Positions 1-8,647 of a stretch of DNA of 26,753 nt are shown one piece after another. The DNA is from Candidatus Peregrinibacteria bacterium (GTDB lineage Bacteria > Patescibacteriota > Gracilibacteria > UBA1369 > UM-FILTER-53-11): NCBI GenBank assembly GCA_023245725.1, contig JAHFJU010000012.1:1-26753 (forward strand). The letters run 5' to 3'. The first letter of the stretch is position 1. Each line of letters begins with the position of its first letter. A program made the position numbers and the translations under genes. The notes under the pieces are model-generated. The model ran no database searches. It was not told the origin of the DNA and saw nothing but the letters and a program-made list of their open reading frames with translations.

Positions 1-117
1 GATAAAGGCGCAAAATCGAAGGTTCCTTTCGTACCTTTTCTGGTTATTGGAACACTCATAGCTATCTTTGTAGGCCAAGAACTTATCAATTGGTACATAG
101 GCCGTTTTAACGTATAA
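1..117 (+). CDS. Prepilin peptidase (A24 family), C-terminal fragment
   Basis: The first 38 codons of the window are open in frame 1 and end with TAA at 115-117. The peptide contains VPFVPFLVIGTLIA followed by a hydrophobic stretch and ends ELINWYIGRFNV. A proline-phenylalanine pair leading into a final membrane helix and an NWY-like tail is typical of the C-terminus of PilD/GspO-type prepilin peptidases, which cleave and often methylate type IV pilins at the cytoplasmic membrane. The catalytic aspartates lie upstream, outside the window, so the call rests on the tail only. Its last codons contain the gpmI promoter. The PilC/GspF-like protein at 16520 is another hint of a pilus or type II secretion-like machine in this genome. 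Confidence 0.6.
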   Translation, partial: DKGAKSKVPFVPFLVIGTLIAIFVGQELINWYIGRFNV

Positions 118-118
118 T
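90..118 (+). promoter_or_regulatory. gpmI promoter, predicted leaderless start
   Basis: TTGGTA (90-95), a 17-nt spacer, then a perfect TATAAT (113-118). The GTG start codon of gpmI begins only 6 nt further on, which is where a sigma70-type polymerase would be expected to start. The promoter is embedded in the 3' end of the preceding gene. No Shine-Dalgarno sequence precedes the GTG. Confidence 0.7.
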
Positions 119-124
119 CTGCCC

Positions 125-1678
125 GTGAAAAACAAAGTACTGCTTATCATTCTCGATGGATTCGGCGAAGGAAAAGATTATGATGGAAATGCAATAACAC
201 GAGCGAGAACTTCAACTTTACCAATGTTACGCGAAAAATATCCGCTTACTTTTTTAAAGGCGAGCGGCCACGCAGTAGGAGTTCCTGAAAATACTCAAGG
301 CGGCTCAGAGGTTGGCCACTTTACAATTGGTGCCGGAAGACAGGTTTTTCAAACACTCGAGGCAATAAATCAAGAAATTGCCAGTGGTGCATTTTTCAAA
401 AATCCTATTTTAAATAAGGCACTCGATGAACATAAGAAAAAAAACAATGCGACACTTCATTTAGTTGGGCTTGTTTCTGACCAAGGAGTTCACGCGGATC
501 TTCGGCATCTTGTAGCCCTTCTAAAACTGGCTAAAGATAAAGGAGTTACGAACATTGCAATTCATGCCATTACAGACGGCCGCGATGTTCCGATGAAGAG
601 TGCAAAAAAATATATCGACCAAGTTGAAGATGCAATTAGCGACCTTGGAATATCTAAAACAGCGCGAATAGCAACAATTATTGGCCGTTATTATGCGATG
701 GATCGAGACTCAAACTGGGATAGACTTCAAATAGCATTCGACCTTTATGTTGAAGGCAAAGGTGAGAAAGAAAACGACCCTGATTCTGCGATTGATCACG
801 CGTATGAACGTGGAGCAGAGAGCGACTACTACATAGGGCCGATGGTTTTAGACGATGCAAAAATCACTTCAACCGACACTGTAATTTGCTTTAATTTTAG
901 AACAGATCGAGTACGACAACTTACTTCTGCCTTCACAGGCGAACATGCTGACACACTTAAACTCAGTCAACCTATAGAAAAACGTCCACGACCACAGTAT
1001 ATTTGCTTCGGAGATTACAGCGCAGTCGCGCCTGTCGTTTACCACACTCCAATAGTTAAAAATAATTTGGCAACTGTTATTTCTAACGCGAAAATGAAAC
1101 AGTTCAAAATAGGAGAAACCGAAAAATACGCCCATGTGACGTATTTTTTTAATAGCCAAATTGAGGCTCCAGTTGAAGGAGAAGAGCGCCAGCTGATTGC
1201 TTCTCCGAAATGCCCGTCTTATGCCGAAAAACCAGCGATGAGTGCAAAAGAAATTACGAAAGCGCTAATAACTACATTACAAAAAGAGACGTTCGAATTT
1301 ATAGTATGCAATTTTGCAAACCTCGATCTTGTTGGCCATTCCGGCAACTACCAGTCTACAATTCGCGCAGTAGAAGTCATCGACGACTGCCTCGCAAAAC
1401 TTATTCCACAGGCAATCGAACACGGATATACAGTTTTAATTACAGGAGATCATGGCAATGCCGAATATATGCTATACGACGATGGAACTCCTTGCCCAAG
1501 TCATACAAAAAATCCTGTTCCATGTATTATTTGTGGACCAGAAATTTCAAAAGAGAACACTCCTCTTCGCACAGATGGAGCACTATATGACGTTGCACCA
1601 ACAATCCTCGAAATTCTAGGAATTAAACAACCTAAAGAAATGACAGGCCGATCACTATTCTTAAATAAATTAAAATGA
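125..1678 (+). CDS. gpmI: 2,3-bisphosphoglycerate-independent phosphoglycerate mutase
   Basis: A 517-residue enzyme interconverting 3- and 2-phosphoglycerate in glycolysis/gluconeogenesis, in the cytoplasm, normally with two Mn2+ ions. It is full length for the family (about 510-550). Visible motifs: the N-terminal metal site LIILDGFG (about 7-14), the catalytic serine in GGSEVGH (Ser61; most relatives have GNSEVGH), substrate-binding ITDGRD and GRYYAMDRD, and the C-terminal metal ligands in LDLVGHSGN and GDHGNAE. The start is GTG at 125, chosen because the protein begins exactly at the conserved KVLLIILDGFG and because a TATAAT lies 6 nt upstream. The TGA stop overlaps the ATG of the next gene (ATGA), so the two are translationally coupled. 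The link between glycolysis and the sugar-nucleotide gene downstream looks like simple co-transcription. Confidence 0.95.
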   Translation: MKNKVLLIILDGFGEGKDYDGNAITRARTSTLPMLREKYPLTFLKASGHAVGVPENTQGGSEVGHFTIGAGRQVFQTLEAINQEIASGAFFKNPILNKALDEHKKKNNATLHLVGLVSDQGVHADLRHLVALLKLAKDKGVTNIAIHAITDGRDVPMKSAKKYIDQVEDAISDLGISKTARIATIIGRYYAMDRDSNWDRLQIAFDLYVEGKGEKENDPDSAIDHAYERGAESDYYIGPMVLDDAKITSTDTVICFNFRTDRVRQLTSAFTGEHADTLKLSQPIEKRPRPQYICFGDYSAVAPVVYHTPIVKNNLATVISNAKMKQFKIGETEKYAHVTYFFNSQIEAPVEGEERQLIASPKCPSYAEKPAMSAKEITKALITTLQKETFEFIVCNFANLDLVGHSGNYQSTIRAVEVIDDCLAKLIPQAIEHGYTVLITGDHGNAEYMLYDDGTPCPSHTKNPVPCIICGPEISKENTPLRTDGALYDVAPTILEILGIKQPKEMTGRSLFLNKLK

Positions 1679-2700
1679 AAGCAGTAATAATGGCAGGCGG
1701 CACAGGCACACGTTTATGGCCAATAAGCCGCGACGAACAGCCAAAACAATTTCAGGCATTTGTGGGAAAGCTCACCATGCTTCAGCAAACATATAAACGC
1801 CTCTCATTTTTAAAGCCGAGCGATATTTTTGTATCGACAATTGCGCAGTACGTTTCACTTGTAAAAAAACAACTTCCTAAATTACCCAAATCAAACATCA
1901 TTATTGAAAGTGCAATGCGAGACACGGGGCCATCTATTTGCAACGCTGCTCAGGTATTAAAAACTCGAGGTGCAGCCGACGAGGTTATGGCAATTATTTA
2001 CGCTGACCACCTTATTAAGAAAGAAGACGTGTTTCGTTCAAGCCTAAAAACCGCTGTCTCATACGCACATTCAACAAATAAATTCGGTGTAATAGGAGTT
2101 AAAGCACAGTATCCAAATATTAATCTCGGATACATTCGTATAGGGAAACTACTTGAAAAAAAACATATTAATAGTGAGGAGTTTGATGTATTTGAGTTAG
2201 ATCGCTTTGTAGAAAAACCAAATCTTGAAAAGGCGCAGCAGTTTTTAAATTCCTATAAATATTTTTGGAATACAGGGCTATACGTTGGTCGCGTACAAAT
2301 GTTTTTAGATGAATTCAAAAAACACTCTCCAGCAATTTATAAAGCTATTGCGGTTAAGAAAAAATATGAGCTTTCGCCAAAAATATCTATCGATTTTGCG
2401 CTGATAGAAAAGCTAAATTCGAGTTCAATGTTTGTAATACCAACTGATCTTGGCTGGAACGACATTGGCAATTGGCAAGCACTTTACGACGAGCTCGCAA
2501 CTTCAGACGGAATGAACGTAACAGAAAATCAACATATCTCAATTGATACAAAAGGTAGTTTAATTATTGCTCCGAAGGGTAAAAAAATTGCAACAATCGG
2601 TTTGCATGATTTTGTTGTTGTAGACACGCCTGACGCGCTCCTTATTATGCCAAAAGAGCGCGCGGCAGAGGTGAAAGAAATTATAAAGATGCTTAAGTAA
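1675..2700 (+). CDS. manC: Mannose-1-phosphate guanylyltransferase (GT domain only)
   Basis: A 341-residue nucleotidyltransferase predicted to make GDP-mannose from mannose-1-phosphate and GTP for glycan synthesis. The nucleotide-binding signature GGTGTRLWPISR is at about residues 8-19, followed by PKQF; FVEKP is at 178-182, WNTG at 198-201, and DLGWNDIGNW further on, all characteristic of the ManC/AlgA/CpsB group. It stops where bifunctional family members (about 470-480 residues) continue into a type II phosphomannose isomerase cupin; a free-standing cupin of that type lies at 4977. The ATG at 1675 overlaps the gpmI stop. Specificity for mannose and GTP is inferred from the motifs. Glucose- or other hexose-1-phosphate specificity is not excluded. 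Confidence 0.85.
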   Translation: MKAVIMAGGTGTRLWPISRDEQPKQFQAFVGKLTMLQQTYKRLSFLKPSDIFVSTIAQYVSLVKKQLPKLPKSNIIIESAMRDTGPSICNAAQVLKTRGAADEVMAIIYADHLIKKEDVFRSSLKTAVSYAHSTNKFGVIGVKAQYPNINLGYIRIGKLLEKKHINSEEFDVFELDRFVEKPNLEKAQQFLNSYKYFWNTGLYVGRVQMFLDEFKKHSPAIYKAIAVKKKYELSPKISIDFALIEKLNSSSMFVIPTDLGWNDIGNWQALYDELATSDGMNVTENQHISIDTKGSLIIAPKGKKIATIGLHDFVVVDTPDALLIMPKERAAEVKEIIKMLK

Positions 2701-2756
2701 CGGCTCTACAAACATTGCAGGCGGGAAAATTTAAGATTTTTACAGACTTCATTACA

Positions 2757-3773
2757 CTAAATACCGATATCTCTATCTTCAATCGCAGTATATGTCGCAG
2801 TGTTTGAACATGTACCGCGAACAGCGACGTTAGATGGTATTTTTAAAAAGGCGAAAAATGGAACTGTAGATGACTCAGCAATGGTAGTCGCCTTAGGTAT
2901 AGATGCATTAACAATTGATTCAGATCCTCTGCTGCCCATTCCAGCTGCAGATAAAACACCATCCGCTCTTACTCTCGTTACCTTAACATTATCAGAGTTA
3001 AATTCTCCTTGTGAACATTTCATAGATTCATTATTACCGACCATAAAATCTTCAGAAGCGTTACCAGTGTTTTTTACTGTAATCTCGGTAGAAGCTGAGG
3101 TTGCACCAACTGCTAACGTGCCAAAATCGGTTGTTGAATCAACATCTAGAGCTAACAAAGTTTGAACTTCAAAAGAATCAATCGCTGTCGTTACGGCTGA
3201 GTCATCATCAGTTACAGCAAGTCGAGCACCCCAATCAGTAGCCGTATAGCCACCATCATCGGTTGAATCTAAAAAATAATACGTTGTAACAGGCCATGTA
3301 ATATCATACGAAACCGATTCAATACATGACCCAAGAGATAAATTGCCAGTATTCCCAACATAACAATCATTACCAGTTGTTATTGAACAACCAACCCCAT
3401 CAGATTGATCAAGTAGTGGTTTTTTTCTATATATTTTTAATGAATAATTTGTGGCTTCATTATCTATATCGGCACAACCATTACTATCAGTTACAGTTGC
3501 AGATACAACACTTGTAAAGGTTGTTCCCTCTCCAGAAGCAGGTGGATCTCCACCAAGATTAGCAATATCAAGAGAAGTAACATCAGATATGCCACTTACT
3601 CCATATTGAATAAAAGAAATTGTAGGAGGATCATTAATAACAGTTGTAGATTGTTTAGAGTCATCTGCCTCTGTGCTTACGAAAATAATTCCACATAAAG
3701 CTACCACTGCGATAACGGTAAATGTAATAGCGTAAATGTGATGTTCATAAAATTTTCCTTTGCGATTTATCAT
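2757..3773 (-). CDS. Secreted/membrane-anchored six-cysteine protein, paralogue A
   Basis: Unrecognised protein of 338 residues from the ATG at 3773. A TTG at 3788 would add five residues and is possible. A short basic N-terminus is followed by one hydrophobic segment (about residues 12-33) and then by an acidic, Thr/Ser/Asp-rich body, as expected for an exported domain held by an uncleaved signal-anchor or released by signal peptidase. Six cysteines in the body match those of the neighbour at 3820 in order and context, suggesting disulfides outside the cytoplasm. In the middle, DFGTLAVG followed some 15 residues later by NTGN resembles the ASH/choice-of-anchor beta-sandwich pattern. It is the second gene of a minus-strand pair separated by about 46 nt. 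No catalytic motif is visible; a surface or structural role is plausible but not shown. Confidence 0.75.
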   Translation of the reverse strand: MINRKGKFYEHHIYAITFTVIAVVALCGIIFVSTEADDSKQSTTVINDPPTISFIQYGVSGISDVTSLDIANLGGDPPASGEGTTFTSVVSATVTDSNGCADIDNEATNYSLKIYRKKPLLDQSDGVGCSITTGNDCYVGNTGNLSLGSCIESVSYDITWPVTTYYFLDSTDDGGYTATDWGARLAVTDDDSAVTTAIDSFEVQTLLALDVDSTTDFGTLAVGATSASTEITVKNTGNASEDFMVGNNESMKCSQGEFNSDNVKVTRVRADGVLSAAGMGSRGSESIVNASIPKATTIAESSTVPFFAFLKIPSNVAVRGTCSNTATYTAIEDRDIGI

Positions 3774-3819
3774 AAATTTACGAAGCAATTAGCTAAAATA
3801 AGACGTTTTTAATAAAATA

Positions 3820-4854
3820 TTAGATTCCTGCACCAGCGTCATTTATTGCCGTATATGTCGCAGTGTTTGAGCAGCTTCCACCGACTCCTGCATTTACAGG
3901 AATTGAAAGATAAGCATACAAAGGATCAGTTGTAGATGTTGCCATTTCAGTTGCTTTAGCGATAGAAGCATTTACAATTGTTTCCGCGCCAAAAGCGCCC
4001 ATTACAGCTGCCCCACCGATTGGATCTTCAGGCCCTTGGGTAATTTTCACATTGTTACCAGAGAAAAAGCCAGATGTGCACTGAAACGGTTGATTGTATC
4101 CGACCGTATAGTCCTCGATAGTGTTTCCAGTATTTTTTATAGATAGCCCAACAGAGGCAGAATCGTCGCCGAGTGACAATATGCCAAAATCGGTAGTAGA
4201 AGTTACATCAAGGGCTAGCAAAGTATTAACTTCAAAAACATCAGTTGCGGTTACAGTTTGAGCTACATCGTCAGTAACTTGCAATCTGGCTCCCCAATCT
4301 TGATGAGAAAATTCACCAGTATCAGTAGGATCAATATAATAAAAAGTTGGTATTCTCCAAGTTAGGTTATACGTTGTTGTGCTCTGACAAGAGCCCAAAT
4401 CTAACAAAGCGGTATCTGCGTAATAACAACTAGTGCCATTCGTAAAATTACAAGCCGCTCCATCGGACTCACCAACGTCACCAGTCTGCCTAAAAAGTTT
4501 AAGTTCATAGTCGTTAAAAGGATCATTTATTACATCACATCCATTCTCATCGTTAACCATAGCGGTAACTACACTCGTAAAACGATCACCTTCTGCAGAA
4601 GTGCCATTACCAAGATTCGCTAAATTCAAAGTTTGAACATCTGACGCTGCGCTTACTCCATAAATTAAAGTCATTATTTGTGGAGGAGAATACGAAATCG
4701 CCAAAATCTGTTGAGAATTATCAGCCTCTGTATTTGTCAAAATTATTCCAACTAAAGAGACAATCGAAATAAAAGTAAATAGAACAGCGTAAACAATTGA
4801 CGATTCCCCTGAAACTGATGCTGTATTTTTCACTTTTTTGCTAAGAAAATCCAT
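3820..4854 (-). CDS. Secreted/membrane-anchored six-cysteine protein, paralogue B
   Basis: A 344-residue protein clearly homologous along its length to the one encoded at 2757-3773. Shared stretches include LALDV-STTDFG, an NTGN motif, DWGARL-VTDD and SCSNTATYTAI or its equivalent near the C-terminus. A hydrophobic helix lies at about residues 20-41, followed by TEADNSQ. The body is acidic, with six cysteines and several N-x-T/S-rich stretches. The ATG at 4854 is the only good start; a TATACT about 23 nt upstream could be its -10 box, with no clear -35. Function unknown: the tandem duplication, predicted export and conserved cysteines suggest a cell-surface or extracellular component. Confidence 0.8.
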   Translation of the reverse strand: MDFLSKKVKNTASVSGESSIVYAVLFTFISIVSLVGIILTNTEADNSQQILAISYSPPQIMTLIYGVSAASDVQTLNLANLGNGTSAEGDRFTSVVTAMVNDENGCDVINDPFNDYELKLFRQTGDVGESDGAACNFTNGTSCYYADTALLDLGSCQSTTTYNLTWRIPTFYYIDPTDTGEFSHQDWGARLQVTDDVAQTVTATDVFEVNTLLALDVTSTTDFGILSLGDDSASVGLSIKNTGNTIEDYTVGYNQPFQCTSGFFSGNNVKITQGPEDPIGGAAVMGAFGAETIVNASIAKATEMATSTTDPLYAYLSIPVNAGVGGSCSNTATYTAINDAGAGI

Positions 4855-4976
4855 AAAATTTTTTTATAACATGAATTAGTATAAAGATAGTTTGTAAATA
4901 CACCTATTTTTTTGGGTAAAAACTCTTGTCGGTACGTGCTTTTAATTTGCAGTTCGATGTTGTAGAATCTCACCCG

Positions 4977-5393
4977 ATGTCTGATCGGGTAAAAAGAGTA
5001 ACGGAAAAGCTGAAACCATGGGGGCGTGAAATATGGTTCTCTTGGACAGATTCATATGCTGGAAAAATTCTTGAACTTAACAAAGGACATCAATTCTCTT
5101 TGCAATATCATGAAAAGAAGACCGAAACACAATATATATTCTCTGGCAAGATATTACTAACTTACGGAACCGATGCAAATAAACTCCATAAAAAAACCCT
5201 TTCTGCTGGCCAAAAATTCCATGTTCCAGTTGGCATGATTCACCGCGCAAAAGCTCTCGAAAAAACTGTGATTTTTGAAGTTTCTACTCCTGAACTTGAC
5301 GACGTTGTAAAACTTGCCGATGATTATGGCCGTTCAGGTAAAGGCAACGACGAAAAGGCCGATAAAAAACTACATAAAAAATCCTCTAAATAA
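4977..5393 (+). CDS. Cupin protein, type II phosphomannose isomerase-like domain
   Basis: A 138-residue single cupin. KPWGREIWF at about 13-21 followed by AGKILELNKGHQFSLQYHEK and ETQYIFSGK is the pattern of the C-terminal domain of bifunctional ManC/PMI proteins and stand-alone ManA-like cupins that interconvert mannose-6-P and fructose-6-P. Candidate metal ligands are His45, Glu50 or Gln52 and His89 (in VPVGMIHRA). The tail after about residue 105 is lysine-rich and low complexity. The frame is open back to a TTG at 4926, but ATG 4977 is preferred: it starts just before the conserved domain and a TAGAAT box (4963-4968) lies 8 nt upstream. With the cupin-less ManC at 1675 it may reconstitute a GDP-mannose pathway. 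Another sugar-isomerase or binding role remains possible. Confidence 0.75.
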   Translation: MSDRVKRVTEKLKPWGREIWFSWTDSYAGKILELNKGHQFSLQYHEKKTETQYIFSGKILLTYGTDANKLHKKTLSAGQKFHVPVGMIHRAKALEKTVIFEVSTPELDDVVKLADDYGRSGKGNDEKADKKLHKKSSK

Positions 5394-5487
5394 GCACAAA
5401 TTTCGTTCACTAGAATTACGATTAATGAAAATCCGCAAAATCCACTCCTTATATAATATATTCAAACTTCTTTAACTTCTCTCCTCT

Positions 5488-8400
5488 ATGTTTCGCTCAA
5501 TAGCATCGCGTGTTGTAGTCATTATTGCCTTTGCATTAGTACTAGGTTATTACGACCTACCTGCAAAGTTTCAAAAATTGCCCGGAACTCCTGAAAGCGT
5601 ACAAAACGCTAAAGTTGTCTTAGGTTTAGACCTTCAAGGAGGATCTCAACTCGACTATAAAATCGACCTTACAAAGGTACCAAAAGAGAAGCAGAAGCAG
5701 ATTATTTCTGGAGTTGTAGATGTTATTATGAAACGCGTAAACTCCCTTGGGGTTTCAGAACCGAACATTTATACATCTAAGATTGGCGATGAAGATCATC
5801 TGATCGTTGAGCTCGCCGGAATAAAAGATCTAGATGAAGCAAAGAAGGTAGTTGGTAAAACGATTCAGCTCGAATTTAAAGAGAAATCGGCTACAGCAGA
5901 TCCTAAATACGCAGAAACCGTAAAGGCTTCAGCTCAAAAGGTGCTTGATTCTATAAAGAAAAATCCAGCTCAATTTGAAGTTTTGTCTCAAGAAGCTCAG
6001 CAAGCTAACCCTGGAAAAGTAGTATTCACAAAGAACACATCTGAATTTTTAGAGAGCGTTCCTCTAGCAACCCGCACAGAACTTGAAAAACTTTCTGACG
6101 GACAAATAACCCTTTCTCTAATTGAAGGATCAAATGGCTATACATACGAGAATAATCAACTTGTAGATCAAAAAGGAATTATGATCTATCGTCGTGAAGG
6201 AAAAATCTCAAGTGCGAATCTGCCTGAAAGCGAAAAAGAGCTTATGGTAAGCCATATTCTTGTTGCTTATAAAGGATCCGAACGTGCGGCAGACACAATT
6301 ACCCGCACAAAAGACGAAGCAAAAAAACATGCAGAAGAAGTTTTGGCTCGACTTAAAAAAGGAGAAGCGTTTGGCGAAGTAGCGAAAACAGAATCAGATG
6401 AACCAGGAGCTAAAGATTCACAAGGCAAATTACCTCAAGGAGTAAAACAAGGTGGTGGATACGATGCAACATTCACTCAAGCGGCTCTTAAATTGAGCCA
6501 TGTTGGAGAAATTACTCCAATAGTTGAAACGCCATTCGGATTCCACATTATTAGAGCAGACAGCTTTGATAAACTTAAATATTCTCAGCTATACTTTTCA
6601 ACTCTCGACGATCAATGGAAAGAAACCGGTTTGAATGGAGAACAATTTGAAAGCGCGCAGGTAAGTTTTGACAAAATTTCTCAACCTGTAGTTTCGATCA
6701 AATTTACAGCAGCTGGCGCAAAATTATTTGAAGATATCACTGGCCGAAATGTTGGAAAACCTGTTGCAATTTATGTTGGTGGAAACTTAATTTCACAACC
6801 AAATGTTAACGAAAAAATTTCAGGTGGAAGCGCGGTTATAAATGGAATGCGCAGCGTTCAAGAGGCTCAAGATCTTGCACGGGATCTTAATACAGGTGCA
6901 ATCCCAGCTCCTATCGTCCTCACAGGCCAGTACACAATCGGTTCAACATTAGGCCAAGAAGCACTCGATATGAGCGTAAAAGCAGGCCTAATCGGTATTC
7001 TAATTTTGGCTATCGCAATGATTTTGTATTACAGACTCCCTGGGTTAATTGCTGTTATTGCCCTTGGCATGTACACAACAATTTTACTTTTCTTGGTAAA
7101 ATCGACTCTCCCTACGGCTATTGCAGTTTCAATCGCAGTGGTTGTATTCGTTGCACTTGTTTACAAAATTTTAGAATCGAAAGACGGTGGCTGGGAGAAA
7201 TTCCTCGGCTTCATTCTTTCTTGTTTCGTACTCTTTTTTGTCAGCTTCTTATTGAAGAGCCCAATTGTGCTAACACTCGCAGGCGTTGCCGGAGTTGTTC
7301 TTTCTATTGGTATGGCTGTCGATGCTAACATTCTTATTTTCGAGCGTATGAAAGAAGAGTTGCGAGCTGGTCGCCCACTTTCATCGGCTATTGAAGTTGG
7401 TTTCGACCGTGCATGGAGCTCTATTCGAGACTCAAACTTCTCTTCTCTTCTTACTTGTGCAATTTTGTTTTACTTTGGAACATCAATAATTCAAGGATTC
7501 GCATTCAACCTTGCTGCAGGTATTTTAGTTTCAATGTTCACAGCAATTACTGTTACTCGAACATTGCTTTTGGCTTTAATGAAAACTCCCCTATCTCACA
7601 GACTTGGGCTTTGGGGTATGAAGAGCGATAGAACTGAAAAAGCTACATTGAAATTCGTTGAGAAATCAAAACTTTGGTTCGCAATTTCAGGCACAATAAT
7701 TGGAGTAAGTTTGGTGGTTACAATAGTCTTTGGGCTTAAACTATCAATCGACTTTAAAGGAGGATCTTTGCTCGATTTAACTTTCACAAAAGCACCTACC
7801 GTTGATCAAGTACGAGGTGTTCTTGCTGCTATCGACACGGCAAAAAATGTTCAACCAAAAGCGGCGACAACCGATGGAGCAACGTTGTCATCAGAAGCAG
7901 GACTGAGCGAACTAGCAAAGGGCCGCATTGTTTTGGGAAATGTCATAGAAGGAAAACAACAAATCATTATCAACACACAACATCTTGATAATGATACTCA
8001 CGAGAAAATTCTCGCTGATATAACCGCAAAGTTGGGGAACGTTACAGAGAATCGATTTACTACAATTGGCCCTGTGGTCGGAGAAACGCTGAAGAGCCGT
8101 GCAGTCATTGCAGTCGTAATCACAATGATTATGATTATTGTGTACATTGCCTTCGCATTCAGAAAGGTTCCGAAGAAAGTAAGCCCATGGAAATTCGGTG
8201 TTTGTGCTGTAGTGGCATTGATGCATGATGTATTCATTCCAATCGGAATCTTTGCAATCTTCCAACTCGAAGTTGACGCACTCTTTATTACTGCGTTGCT
8301 AACTGTTCTTGGTTTCTCTGTACATGACACAATCGTTGTATTCGATCGTATTCGTGAGAACTTGAAGTTTCAGCAGCGAGGCGAATCGTTTAAAGCAATT

Positions 8401-8616
8401 ACAAATCGCAGCTTGACTCAGACAATGGCACGTTCAATTAACACGTCTCTTTCTACATTGATTACATTGGTTGCTCTATTAATCTTTGGAGCTCCATCGC
8501 TATTCAACTTCATTCTAGTTCTAGTAATCGGAATCGTTGTAGGTACATACTCTTCTGTTTTCATAGCTTCTCCACTTTTGGCTCTATGGCAGAAAGATGA
8601 GAATGTACGAAAATAA
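5488..8616 (+). CDS. secDF: SecDF fusion with inserted parvulin-type PPIase domain
   Basis: A 1042-residue inner-membrane protein fusing SecD and SecF, the proton-driven subunits that help pull preproteins out of the SecYEG channel. TM1 is at about 8-25, then GLDLQGGS (46-53). The SecD membrane region starts near 499 and contains GMAVDANILIFERMKEE (Asp612); SecF starts near 725, with IDFKGG (754-759) and HDTIVVFDRIREN (Asp947). Inserted in the SecD P1 periplasmic domain at about 250-357 is a parvulin module: VSHILVAYKG with His256, an AEEVLARLKKGEAFGEVAK helix, and ETPFGFHIIRAD with His353. Residues about 140-247 look like a second, degenerate copy. About 50 extra hydrophobic residues (540-590) sit between two SecD helices. 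The start is the ATG at 5488, with a TATAAT at 5452-5457 and no Shine-Dalgarno. A terminator follows. Confidence 0.93.
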   Translation: MFRSIASRVVVIIAFALVLGYYDLPAKFQKLPGTPESVQNAKVVLGLDLQGGSQLDYKIDLTKVPKEKQKQIISGVVDVIMKRVNSLGVSEPNIYTSKIGDEDHLIVELAGIKDLDEAKKVVGKTIQLEFKEKSATADPKYAETVKASAQKVLDSIKKNPAQFEVLSQEAQQANPGKVVFTKNTSEFLESVPLATRTELEKLSDGQITLSLIEGSNGYTYENNQLVDQKGIMIYRREGKISSANLPESEKELMVSHILVAYKGSERAADTITRTKDEAKKHAEEVLARLKKGEAFGEVAKTESDEPGAKDSQGKLPQGVKQGGGYDATFTQAALKLSHVGEITPIVETPFGFHIIRADSFDKLKYSQLYFSTLDDQWKETGLNGEQFESAQVSFDKISQPVVSIKFTAAGAKLFEDITGRNVGKPVAIYVGGNLISQPNVNEKISGGSAVINGMRSVQEAQDLARDLNTGAIPAPIVLTGQYTIGSTLGQEALDMSVKAGLIGILILAIAMILYYRLPGLIAVIALGMYTTILLFLVKSTLPTAIAVSIAVVVFVALVYKILESKDGGWEKFLGFILSCFVLFFVSFLLKSPIVLTLAGVAGVVLSIGMAVDANILIFERMKEELRAGRPLSSAIEVGFDRAWSSIRDSNFSSLLTCAILFYFGTSIIQGFAFNLAAGILVSMFTAITVTRTLLLALMKTPLSHRLGLWGMKSDRTEKATLKFVEKSKLWFAISGTIIGVSLVVTIVFGLKLSIDFKGGSLLDLTFTKAPTVDQVRGVLAAIDTAKNVQPKAATTDGATLSSEAGLSELAKGRIVLGNVIEGKQQIIINTQHLDNDTHEKILADITAKLGNVTENRFTTIGPVVGETLKSRAVIAVVITMIMIIVYIAFAFRKVPKKVSPWKFGVCAVVALMHDVFIPIGIFAIFQLEVDALFITALLTVLGFSVHDTIVVFDRIRENLKFQQRGESFKAITNRSLTQTMARSINTSLSTLITLVALLIFGAPSLFNFILVLVIGIVVGTYSSVFIASPLLALWQKDENVRK

Positions 8617-8647
8617 AGTTTATAGGATTTATTCAATTCGAAAATTT

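Noticed and set aside
869..1159. Open frames on the opposite strand or in other frames inside gpmI
   Set aside because: They lie wholly within a well-conserved enzyme and have no family features or start signals.
2701..2756. A/T-rich inverted repeat after manC (AAAATTTAAGATTTT) as terminator
   Set aside because: The stem is only five A-T pairs and too weak to call.
4926..4976. Upstream TTG start for the cupin protein
   Set aside because: The extra 17 residues are not part of the cupin, and a TAGAAT box lies inside them, 8 nt before the ATG at 4977.
7912..8330. Minus-strand frames inside the SecF part of secDF
   Set aside because: They shadow highly conserved SecF sequence; their composition is typical of reverse-frame translation.
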